Source: an uncultured Bacteriovorax sp. (GTDB lineage Bacteria > Bdellovibrionota > Bacteriovoracia > Bacteriovoracales > Bacteriovoracaceae). Taken from it: 64,000 nucleotides of DNA. The notes under the pieces are model-generated. The model made no database searches, was not told where the DNA came from, and saw nothing but the letters and a program-made list of their open reading frames with translations. How positions within the stretch are numbered: the first letter of the stretch is position 1; the number at the start of each line of letters is the position of its first letter. The position numbers and the translations under genes are program-made. Positions 26,012 through 33,558 of this stretch are shown piece after piece. The stretch covers positions 1 to 64,000 of the forward strand of contig CAMLMH010000005.1 of NCBI GenBank assembly GCA_946481315.1, written 5' to 3'.

Positions 26012-27043
26012 TCAAAATATATTCTTTAAATATTTACCCAACTTTAACTTTCTGGCACGATAAACTGTATCGTTATTTCTCAAATTCATCTTCCAGACTC
26101 TTATAATAGTACCTTCTGCATTAATTTCCTTAATTTCTGCAACTCCACCTATCTGTTCTATTTTATCTGTGAATAAATATCCTCCATTATCCAGAGGCTG
26201 AATACTACCCCTTAGAGAATTGTAAAATTTAGTCTGAGGATCTTTAGGCCAGATCGTTATCGCTTTATTTTGAGATGGATCAAAAAGCTCAAGCCGTGAA
26301 GCTGGTCGGTCTTTTGAATCATGATTCATATAGTGAAGAATTTTGCCCGAACTCAGGACTTGTGCATCGTGAGTACCGCACATTTGATCATTGCTGGAAT
26401 AATTAAGAACCTTTTCAATTCGGGTCAAAGCTTTATTCATAATAAAAAAGAGGTTGTAACAATTGACTCCAACAATGTAATTTCCTGGCTTCATATAATC
26501 AAGCTGGGGATACAGATCGTTTGGAGGAATTTCTTTAAATGAATTAACATGGGTAAATTCCTGATGACCTGGAAATAATGTTCGTGGTGGAGTTAAAACA
26601 AAGAAGTTCTTCTTATGTTGAGACAAAATTTTTTTAAATTCCTCAACATGATCACGAAAACTCCAGCTTGAAATTTCGTTTCCCTTTAAATCATATATCT
26701 TCAGAGTATCAAATCTTGTCTTTACACCATCCAATTGACCTGTTTCCGAAGCAAGTATAAGAATTTTGTAATCCCGGGTAATAAATAATTCATGATGAGC
26801 GCTGACATTCTTTTCCCAAATAGTACTATTGTTGGAATTATAGAGTCCAAATTTATGGTTTAGATACTTAAGTCCCAACCAGCTTCCGTCTGCAAAGAAG
26901 TGGCACAGAAAGACATTCTTGCGCTCAACAATATCGCCCTTGTGGTCATAAATCTCACAGTCGACCTGCAGGAAGTAATCATTGTAAGCGATATCACTTC
27001 CTGAAATAAAAAATAGAATCAAACTGAAAAAGAGATATTTCAT
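26012..27043 (-). CDS. Arylsulfotransferase-like propeller protein, copy 1
   Basis: A 343-residue exported protein (signal-like MKYLFFSLILFFISGSDIA) with the same core as its downstream paralogue: QEFTHVNSFKEIPPND, MKPGNYIVGVN, CGTHDAQVLSSGKILHYMN, SLRGSIQPLDNGGYLFTD. The pattern fits arylsulfotransferase-like beta-propellers of periplasmic location. Both copies share the pair of Cys in LQVDC and LCHF or LCLF. It begins 3 bases after the ABC ATPase gene, so it belongs to the same transcript. Substrate and activity are unknown; other propeller folds such as PQQ-like proteins are less likely given the THDAQ/NGNIL signature. Confidence 0.62.
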   Translation of the reverse strand: MKYLFFSLILFFISGSDIAYNDYFLQVDCEIYDHKGDIVERKNVFLCHFFADGSWLGLKYLNHKFGLYNSNNSTIWEKNVSAHHELFITRDYKILILASETGQLDGVKTRFDTLKIYDLKGNEISSWSFRDHVEEFKKILSQHKKNFFVLTPPRTLFPGHQEFTHVNSFKEIPPNDLYPQLDYMKPGNYIVGVNCYNLFFIMNKALTRIEKVLNYSSNDQMCGTHDAQVLSSGKILHYMNHDSKDRPASRLELFDPSQNKAITIWPKDPQTKFYNSLRGSIQPLDNGGYLFTDKIEQIGGVAEIKEINAEGTIIRVWKMNLRNNDTVYRARKLKLGKYLKNIF

Positions 27044-27046
27044 AGT

Positions 27047-27655
27047 CTAAATTGAAATTCGTTGTTCAATAAAGTCTTTAATCTCGTCTAAGTGGTGTGT
27101 AATAAAAATGACAGTTAAATTATGCTTTTTCCATTGTGGATATATTTCGCTTAAAATGTCGCGAATCATTCCTTTATCCAGTGAGCCCATTGTCTCATCA
27201 AGGATCAGCACTTTGGGTTTTAACAGTAATGCCCTGATCAGAGCAAGCCGCTTTTTCATCCCACCGGACAATTCATTTGGATATAAATAAAGACTATCAC
27301 CAAGCTTTACGATCTTTAACATTTCATGAATTTCATTTTCAGAAGCTCCCGTAAACTTGAGCTGGTCATAGACGCTTAGCCATGGAAACAGATCATTTTC
27401 CTGATGAACAATAAAAATTTCCCGGCATGGTTCTTCAATTTTGGTATCACCCAGGAGAATTTCCCCCTCCACTGGCCGAAGATGACCGGCCATAAGATGA
27501 GCCAGAGTAGATTTACCCACTCCCGATTCTCCTGTTAGTGCATAAACTTTACCCAGCTCCAGATGGAGGTTAAAGTCTTTAAAGATTATTTTGGTTTCTT
27601 CGTCTTTATCTGCTTTATAAAAAAATGTTAGATTTTTAACAATCAAGGCTTCCAT
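27047..27655 (-). CDS. ABC transporter ATP-binding protein (nitrate/sulfonate/taurine type)
   Basis: ATPase subunit of 202 residues with Walker A GESGVGKSTLAHLMAG, Q-loop HQENDLFPW, signature LSGGMKKRLALIRAL, Walker B VLILDETMGSLD and the H-loop ITHHLDE. It is shorter than typical SsuB/TauB proteins (about 250), mainly at the C-terminus. It overlaps the permease gene by 13 bases, indicating tight translational coupling. It powers import by the adjacent binding protein and permease. Confidence 0.92.
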   Translation of the reverse strand: MEALIVKNLTFFYKADKDEETKIIFKDFNLHLELGKVYALTGESGVGKSTLAHLMAGHLRPVEGEILLGDTKIEEPCREIFIVHQENDLFPWLSVYDQLKFTGASENEIHEMLKIVKLGDSLYLYPNELSGGMKKRLALIRALLLKPKVLILDETMGSLDKGMIRDILSEIYPQWKKHNLTVIFITHHLDEIKDFIEQRISI

Positions 27656-28263
27656 TTTATGATCCTTGACTGAAGAAAAAGCATACTTTGATTAATCATG
27701 AAACCAATTACTGAAATAAGAATCATATCAATGATCATTTTATCATGTTGAAGATTTATTCTGTTTAACTGAATTGAATAACCCAGACCTGCGTCTCCAC
27801 TAATCATTTCCGCTGCAATAATAGACATCCATCCCATGGCCAACCCTATGCGGAGACCGGTAAACACCTGAGGAAGTATGGCCGGAAAATAAATTTTCAA
27901 CAGCATATCTGACCAGTTAAGCTCCATTGAACGAGCGGTACGGAGAACTTCTACTTTAATGCCGGATAAAGCTTCATAGGTATTAATAAAAACAGCAGGA
28001 AACACTCCGATAAAAACTATCGCCCAAGCTGCTTTATAACCTATTCCAAAATAGAGAATAACAAAAGGTATCCAGGCTATGGGCGGTGGAAATCGAGGTG
28101 CATCAAGAATAAAATTGAAAATAAAATTTTTTTTCAGAAAATCGGGGAGACTATATCTGACCAAGCCCAGAAAAACACCGGCAAACAGAGCAAGGCTTCC
28201 TCCGCATATAACCCGAAAGAAGCTTGCCCAGCAGTTAGTTATGATTTCATTGAAGTAAAGCAC
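27643..28263 (-). CDS. ABC transporter permease (nitrate/sulfonate/taurine type)
   Basis: Membrane subunit of 206 residues with about five hydrophobic helices and the EAA loop (EALSGIKVEVLRTARSMELN, then FPAILPQVFTGLRIG) that docks the ATPase. The protein is shorter than usual TauC/SsuC (about 250), lacking part of the N-terminal helix region. The likely start at 28263 is 8 bases after the binding-protein stop. It belongs to the BPD_transp_1 superfamily; the cargo is set by the binding protein. Confidence 0.9.
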   Translation of the reverse strand: MLYFNEIITNCWASFFRVICGGSLALFAGVFLGLVRYSLPDFLKKNFIFNFILDAPRFPPPIAWIPFVILYFGIGYKAAWAIVFIGVFPAVFINTYEALSGIKVEVLRTARSMELNWSDMLLKIYFPAILPQVFTGLRIGLAMGWMSIIAAEMISGDAGLGYSIQLNRINLQHDKMIIDMILISVIGFMINQSMLFLQSRIIKWKP

Positions 28264-28270
28264 CTGAACA

Positions 28271-29242
28271 TTATTTCACATAATCGTTGGAAAGGTAATC
28301 CTTTATGTTTATGCTTTTACCAGTTGCCTTTGAAACGAAGTCTGCACCTTTTTGAGCAATTTCGTAATCCTCTTTCCCAAATTTTAAACTGATCGCTTTT
28401 TTGTTTTTAACTTTCATATTTGGCTCAAGAGAAACAGCCAGGGCCAGTGCTTTTGCATCAGCACCTTCCAACTTAGCTTCGGCCATAAACCATTCATCGG
28501 CTTGCTTTGTATTTGTGCGATAGTAATCGTAAGCATCAATTAATGCTGCCTGAAGTTTTTTAGCAGCGTCTTTATTTTTTGCCAGCAATTCTTTGTTCAT
28601 AAGAACCATCGCCACAACTTTTCCGGTATCAATTGTTCTTACCAACCCCTGAGCTTCCAGGACTGCCGGAATTGGGTCAAATCCACTAAGGGCATCGAAT
28701 TGATCCCACTTTTCTTTTCCTGTTTCTTTTTTAATTAATGGTGCATGCTCAGTCATACCCAGGTTAATAAATTTAACTTCGGACGTATCCACTTTATTTT
28801 TTTGTAAACTCTCTACAATAATTCTTTGAGCAGCAGCTCCAAATGGCACACCGACAGTTTTTCCTTTCAAATCGGCTACAGATTTTATCGGTGAAGCCAC
28901 TGGTACATAAGTCGTTGTACGGTTATACATTAAACGAGACACGCCAACCCAGCCCTTATCTTTAAGAAATAAAGCAGCCGCTGGCTGATCAGCTGTCAAA
29001 ACAACATCAATGGCGCCGGCAAGCGCGATTTCGTTAAGTTCAGGTCCGAAAGTTTTTCCCACAAATTCTGCCTGGATATTATGTTTTTTCAAAATATCAG
29101 TGTGTTTTAACACCTGAACAAGCTGTCCCTGCACCGCCCAAGGAATTTGCCAGCCTATCCTTAGTTTCAGGGGTTCTTCTGCTGCCATTAATCCTTGCGA
29201 TAAAAATACCAAAATGACGAAAAATTTAGCCAAAAATTTCAT
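28271..29242 (-). CDS. Periplasmic substrate-binding protein of the NMT1/SsuA type
   Basis: A 323-residue exported protein with a signal peptide (MKFLAKFFVILVFLSQGLMA) and a two-lobe binding-protein fold. LKLRIGWQIPWAVQG, DVVLTADQPAAALF, GKTVGVPFGAAAQRII and DALSGFDPIP correspond to the ligand-binding landmarks of NMT1/SsuA/TauA proteins, which bind sulfonates, taurine, nitrate or thiamine precursors. The ATG at 29242 is chosen because GAGGAG lies six bases upstream; the open frame extends to 29377 without domain support. First gene of the ABC plus sulfotransferase-like operon. Confidence 0.88.
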   Translation of the reverse strand: MKFLAKFFVILVFLSQGLMAAEEPLKLRIGWQIPWAVQGQLVQVLKHTDILKKHNIQAEFVGKTFGPELNEIALAGAIDVVLTADQPAAALFLKDKGWVGVSRLMYNRTTTYVPVASPIKSVADLKGKTVGVPFGAAAQRIIVESLQKNKVDTSEVKFINLGMTEHAPLIKKETGKEKWDQFDALSGFDPIPAVLEAQGLVRTIDTGKVVAMVLMNKELLAKNKDAAKKLQAALIDAYDYYRTNTKQADEWFMAEAKLEGADAKALALAVSLEPNMKVKNKKAISLKFGKEDYEIAQKGADFVSKATGKSINIKDYLSNDYVK

Positions 29243-29325
29243 TTTAAACTCCTCAATATATTTAGAATAAGTCTCATGCATAATACTAATTGCTGCAACT
29301 ACTTTTTCTTTGATAATATTTTTGG

Positions 29326-29898
29326 ATGAAAAATCTGAATCTTTTATTACTGCTGATAACCATGGCAGGGTGTTCAAAAAATATCAATCTCAGTGAAAAA
29401 TATAAAAACTTGAGTTGGTCTGATCGGCTGACAAAAAATGATATAACTCTTGAAAAAGAAATTCAGGAAGGTGATCTGTTTGCAAGCAAATTTAAATTTT
29501 CCGAAGATTCTTCTTTTAAACTTCTCTCTGTTGAAACTTTAAAAAATGTAGATGAGGCACGCGCAAAAAAACTTATAATTGCGAAAAACATATTGGTTCG
29601 TGAAATCTATGAGACACAGGCAACACCATACAGCGGGAGCGTTACCAAGGAAGCAAGCTGCTTTGAAGGCATTCAATTAGTACCTACTCAGCTTGAAAAT
29701 GATAATCAAATCTCATTTCATTTTAACCTTAAGGCCACGGAACGTTTTGTGACTGGAGTTTGTATAGAAGAACAGAATGTTTATAAAAATCATGTCCTTC
29801 ACCTATATTGTAAAAAAAGCAAAGAGTTCTACGACATTAAATTGTTCTATTTAAAAAACAGTCCTACTCTTAGTACTTCTGCTGCACATTGCCTGTAA
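29326..29898 (+). CDS. Putative lipoprotein of unknown function
   Basis: A 190-residue protein with a lipoprotein signal peptide: MKNLNLLLLLITMAGCSKN, lipobox MAGC with Cys16. The mature part is Lys/Glu-rich with four further cysteines (SCFEG, VCIEE, LYCKK, AHCL). These may form two disulfides in the periplasm. No domain is recognised. The start lacks a convincing ribosome site; the ATG is supported by the immediate signal peptide. Divergent from the binding-protein gene by 83 bases and convergent with the DUF4105 gene. Confidence 0.75.
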   Translation: MKNLNLLLLLITMAGCSKNINLSEKYKNLSWSDRLTKNDITLEKEIQEGDLFASKFKFSEDSSFKLLSVETLKNVDEARAKKLIIAKNILVREIYETQATPYSGSVTKEASCFEGIQLVPTQLENDNQISFHFNLKATERFVTGVCIEEQNVYKNHVLHLYCKKSKEFYDIKLFYLKNSPTLSTSAAHCL

Positions 29899-29899
29899 G

Positions 29900-31828
29900 T
29901 TAAAAATAATAATAAAGTGAAGATTTGAACTTTTTGCGATCAGCACCCACGCCTATACTTAAAGAGCGGCCGAGAGAGGAACGGAATTCCAGTTCAAGAT
30001 TTTCATAAGCCGGCAGTTTGTTAGCGTGCATTTTCTCAAACGTCAGATGAAGTGCATGCGCATCACTAAATCTTTTTAAGAAGCCGAGCTGATAACCTGC
30101 AGAGACATATCCATATTGCTTGTTTTTGGTTTTCGAGGCATGTCCCAGATCGACTTTTGCCATGGCATACAAAACGGTAGGGCGATTGAATAAATTTAAA
30201 TCATAAGCATATCCAAACTGGGCTTCGATTCCACTGCTGTAAAAACTACTAACGTTTGAATTCCAGTAATCCATGCGGCGTGAACCTACCTTTAATCCCC
30301 AGGACAACTTTTTTTCAAAGAAATTAACGGGATTAAGATTAAGGACTTTAAAGAGATTAAAATTTTCCAGCTTCACGCTATTTTTATTGGCCAGAAAATT
30401 AAAATTAAAAAACTCTAGTTGGGAATTAGAGGGCATTCCCACAGTGTTGTCCAGTAGGTCGTGAAGAGCAAAACGATAACCAAAAAATACACTTTTGTTG
30501 TAATGATGATAACCGACGAGAAATCGAGACGATCCATGAGACTTATCCGGGCGCTCATTTTCACCTACCTGAATATCGACCGGACTGGATACATAATTGA
30601 TACCAGCTCTGGCTTCCAGTAGTTTCTCTTTCACCCGGTAGACTTTGGCATTGTTGTCTCTGTTTAGATCGGGATGTCGAAGACTGATTAAGTCTAAGGA
30701 GGTGTCCAGATATCGGGCATACTGTTCGTCGGTTAATTCTCCCTGCTTATCCAGCAACTCATAATTGGCGGCGAACTTTTTAAGTACCTTTTGGGTTTCT
30801 GTATCCAGCTCGGAATAGCGTTTTATGAAAACCCGCCGCAAACTGGGACGAAATGTAACGTTATTAACCAGGGCGTTTTCTTCAAAGAGGGTTTTCATTG
30901 AATCGGCAGGAATCACATACCAGAAAGGGACATGATCAATCAGAGATAAGCGCGGTGCCGCTGCTTCCAATAATGTGAGCATATGAAAAGCACAGTTTTG
31001 CGTAAAAAAATAATAGGTATAAGTATGGGAGCCAATTTCCCACAAATGCAGGGACAGCATTTCAACTTCATCTTTGGTCAGATTCAAATCATAAGACCAT
31101 AAGTCTCTTGCTTCATAATCATTATATTCACGAACTTTGTAATAGTAGGGGAGATTAGTCCAGACGCCATCAAATCCACCGACAATACCCATCAGTGCAT
31201 AAAGAATGGGATTGTCGACGCTCACCTGGGCAGCGTATCCGACACCATAATCCAGAAGTTCCTGACGATCGACATTCGCTTTTCGATTAATGCGAAAAAA
31301 AGTATGTCCAAACGCGGAACCCGGACTGTCTGAATAATAAGATGAAAAAACAAAACTTACTGACTTCGCATCAACAGCTTCAAGAAAGATCTTTTGAAAA
31401 ACACAGTTCACTGCTGGCAGGCTATTCCAGAAATCATGATGCTCGCTTAAATTTTCTTTCAGATATTTCAGACGAGCGGGATATTTACAAACAGCATGCG
31501 TGCTATGATCAATGACTTTTTCTTTTTTGTTGTTCAACACCGTCCGGGCAAAAGAATCGGGCGGAAGTATAAAGGCCCTGAGAGTAGCTTCCAGTTCTGC
31601 CCTGGCATCAGCTTTTTTGGGATTGAGAAAAAAAGACGGATCCGTAACCTGGGTTCCCTTGATGCCAATCCAGTTAGGTTCAATGTGTAGCAGCTTTTTC
31701 CAGGCACGGGTTGAAGACAATGATTTTTGAGTCGCAGAGTGAATCAAGGATTCAACTGTCGTTGCTGATTGAGAAAGAGCATTTTCACTATGAAAAATGA
31801 CAAAAAAAAGAGCCGCAAGAATTTTCAT
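29900..31828 (-). CDS. DUF4105 (Lnb N-terminal) domain protein with C-terminal beta-barrel-like region
   Basis: A 642-residue exported protein with a signal peptide (MKILAALFFVIFHSENALSQ). The central region shows the DUF4105 signature: SSYYSDSPGSAFGHTFFRI, LDYGVGYAA, GGFDGVWTNLPYYYKVREYN and FFTQNCAFHMLTLLEA, whose Cys and His are likely catalytic. This relates it to lipoprotein N-acyltransferase Lnb-type domains. The C-terminal 250 residues are strand-rich and end SSLYYYF, like an outer-membrane barrel tail. That suggests an envelope enzyme anchored in the outer membrane. It follows the DUF3015 pair by 64 bases. Confidence 0.85.
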   Translation of the reverse strand: MKILAALFFVIFHSENALSQSATTVESLIHSATQKSLSSTRAWKKLLHIEPNWIGIKGTQVTDPSFFLNPKKADARAELEATLRAFILPPDSFARTVLNNKKEKVIDHSTHAVCKYPARLKYLKENLSEHHDFWNSLPAVNCVFQKIFLEAVDAKSVSFVFSSYYSDSPGSAFGHTFFRINRKANVDRQELLDYGVGYAAQVSVDNPILYALMGIVGGFDGVWTNLPYYYKVREYNDYEARDLWSYDLNLTKDEVEMLSLHLWEIGSHTYTYYFFTQNCAFHMLTLLEAAAPRLSLIDHVPFWYVIPADSMKTLFEENALVNNVTFRPSLRRVFIKRYSELDTETQKVLKKFAANYELLDKQGELTDEQYARYLDTSLDLISLRHPDLNRDNNAKVYRVKEKLLEARAGINYVSSPVDIQVGENERPDKSHGSSRFLVGYHHYNKSVFFGYRFALHDLLDNTVGMPSNSQLEFFNFNFLANKNSVKLENFNLFKVLNLNPVNFFEKKLSWGLKVGSRRMDYWNSNVSSFYSSGIEAQFGYAYDLNLFNRPTVLYAMAKVDLGHASKTKNKQYGYVSAGYQLGFLKRFSDAHALHLTFEKMHANKLPAYENLELEFRSSLGRSLSIGVGADRKKFKSSLYYYF

Positions 31829-31892
31829 TGCCTGCGACTCTATGTGAGAAATTAGCTAAAATCAATACGGTTTTACTAACTAAATTCTTAAA

Positions 31893-32477
31893 CTATCCAA
31901 CAATGTTCTGACATTTTGTTGAAAGTTCCGGATTGCTTAAAATCACATTGATGATTGAATCTGTAATTTCGTTAGCGTATTTCGTAGAGAAAATTGTCGA
32001 GTAATTAGCTTTAAGCGATTGCCCGATTTCTCCGGAAGCCTGAGAACAACCCAGAAATGAGCTAAGAGCAGAAATTGTTTCTCCATTTCCTCTGGCAATA
32101 TCCCCTTGAAGCTGAGACTGGTTTACAATAATAAATTGATCCATTCTTTGAGCTACTTCAGCTGTTGCAGAATCAAGACAGTTTAGTGTTCCAGCAGTAA
32201 TACCAAATGTCTGATTAGAAAGTGTTCCGTTAGTTGTTGCAGCTGAAACTTGTCCACCTTGCTTACCCATAACCACTGAACCTAAACCACATCCAGCCAT
32301 GCCGTATTGTCTTTCAAACTTTGAAGATTTAGCAGCTCTGGTTGGCTTCACTTCTTCTGTTGCTTCTGGCTCAGACGCAGTTGTCGTAGTTGTTGTTTTT
32401 TTAGTGCTTTTTTTAGTTTGTGCAGAAGCTGATGTAACAGTTAATGCAAGTGCAAGAATTGCGATAATATATTTCAT
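31893..32477 (-). CDS. DUF3015 family exported protein, copy 2
   Basis: A 194-residue exported protein (signal MKYIIAILALALTVTSASAQ) with a Thr/Lys-rich linker and then the DUF3015 domain: YGMAGCGLGSVVMGK, QTFGITAGTLNCLD, LQGDIARGNGETISALSSFLGC and a C-terminal Cys. It is a paralogue of the gene just upstream and shares the DIARGNGET core. Function of DUF3015 is unknown; the family is common in exported proteins of delta-type bacteria. It starts 12 bases after its neighbour's stop, so the two are co-transcribed. Confidence 0.88.
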   Translation of the reverse strand: MKYIIAILALALTVTSASAQTKKSTKKTTTTTTASEPEATEEVKPTRAAKSSKFERQYGMAGCGLGSVVMGKQGGQVSAATTNGTLSNQTFGITAGTLNCLDSATAEVAQRMDQFIIVNQSQLQGDIARGNGETISALSSFLGCSQASGEIGQSLKANYSTIFSTKYANEITDSIINVILSNPELSTKCQNIVG

Positions 32478-32489
32478 GATTTACTCCAA

Positions 32490-32945
32490 TTATCCTAAGA
32501 TTGTACAAGACTTAGCGACTGCTTCGTTGTTCTTGATTGCTTTGAAAATTTCCTGAGTGTCTTCAGAATTAAAAATTGTTTTATAGTTATTTTTAATTTC
32601 CATTTTCACAGCGTTTACTTCTTTACAGCCCATCATAGTCATTAAGCCATCAAGAGTTTCGCCATTTCCGCGAGCAATGTCTGATTTAAGAGCAACTTTG
32701 TTTGTGTCGATGTAATTCACTTGAGCTTGTGAGCCGTGAGTATCATAACATCCAGAAGTCCCCGAGGTAATTGCTGAAGTTTGAGGAGAAATAATGTTAT
32801 TTAAAGTTGCAGCAACAATTTGAGTTGTTCCTGGTTGATCTTTAAAAACAAGTGAACCAACACCACATCCGGCCATGCCGTAGTGATAAGCATGTGCTTG
32901 TGACGCCACAAAAAGCACAACGAGCAAAGATAGTTTCTTTAACAC
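32490..32945 (-). CDS. DUF3015 family exported protein, copy 1
   Basis: A 151-residue exported protein (signal LKKLSLLVVLFVASQAHA) followed directly by YHYGMAGCGVGSLVFKD, SAITSGTSGCYD and LKSDIARGNGETLDGLMTMMGC, the DUF3015 landmarks. A GTG start at 32945 is chosen because GGAGG lies five bases upstream. The longer frame starting at 32957 has its ATG immediately before that ribosome site. A perfect 26-base palindrome sits just upstream of the ribosome site. First gene of a two-gene DUF3015 unit. Confidence 0.86.
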   Translation of the reverse strand: MLKKLSLLVVLFVASQAHAYHYGMAGCGVGSLVFKDQPGTTQIVAATLNNIISPQTSAITSGTSGCYDTHGSQAQVNYIDTNKVALKSDIARGNGETLDGLMTMMGCKEVNAVKMEIKNNYKTIFNSEDTQEIFKAIKNNEAVAKSCTILG

Positions 32946-32955
32946 AAATACCTCC

Positions 32956-32981
32956 ATCTAATTTAATGCATTAAATTAGAT
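32956..32981. promoter_or_regulatory. Perfect 26-base palindrome before the DUF3015 genes
   Basis: ATCTAATTTAATG is followed immediately by its exact reverse complement CATTAAATTAGAT. The repeat abuts the GGAGG ribosome site of the first DUF3015 gene (minus strand). It could be an operator for a dimeric regulator, or an mRNA hairpin (11-base stem with TGCA at the tip) controlling translation. The pattern is directly visible; the role is inferred. Confidence 0.6.
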
Positions 32982-33091
32982 ACTGAAGGCTGAAATTAAG
33001 CAACGAAATAAGCCAATTTTAACTCTTACTTTTTCTTAATTTGGTTTAGAATGTGGGAGATTCTATAGGACCACTTCTGGAGAAACCCAAA

Positions 33092-33376
33092 ATGAAACCT
33101 CTATTGCTATTAAGCTTGCTCGTGTTTTCTAATTCTTTTGCAGCCGATACAAAAAATAAAGCCACAGCTGCCCCGGTCGCAATAGAGACTGAAGCCGCTG
33201 AAGTCGTTTATCCGGAATCAGCCGATATTCGCTGTGAGAAACTCACTGGTCACACACTTAGCGATTTTAAAAAGAAACTGGTTGAAACTTGTGATCTAAA
33301 TAAACCTTTCAGTTCTTCACTCAATAGAATCTTAAACGACGACACCTATTTGTATTGTTGTCATCTGAGAAAATAG
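33092..33376 (+). CDS. Small exported protein of unknown function
   Basis: A 94-residue protein with a signal peptide (MKPLLLLSLLVFSNSFAAD), an Ala/Glu/Thr-rich linker and a compact C-terminal part holding four cysteines (RCEKL, TCDLN, CCHLRK). No family is recognised. The ATG at 33092 begins the signal peptide; the frame extends to 33053 but without a sensible leader. Divergent from the DUF3015 pair, 147 bases from its GTG, with the palindrome in the gap. Confidence 0.65.
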   Translation: MKPLLLLSLLVFSNSFAADTKNKATAAPVAIETEAAEVVYPESADIRCEKLTGHTLSDFKKKLVETCDLNKPFSSSLNRILNDDTYLYCCHLRK

Positions 33377-33558
33377 ACCACTGCGCCACTGATTCATTTT
33401 AAAGATCATTATTCTTTTTTGAATGATTAGAATGACAAAATGCTCCACCCCGGGGGGGTTGAACTTGTTTGAAGAGTTCTTGAAACCTTATTTTTCTCTT
33501 AAGAAAAAATCCCAATCCTGCGAATAGTCTGCCAATTGATATAATTTGGGGATCAAAA

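Noticed and set aside
33540..33545. Perfect TATAAT just before the hemerythrin chemoreceptor gene
   Set aside because: It lies only 13 bases before the ATG, so a start there would remove the ribosome site, and no -35 box is found at the right distance.
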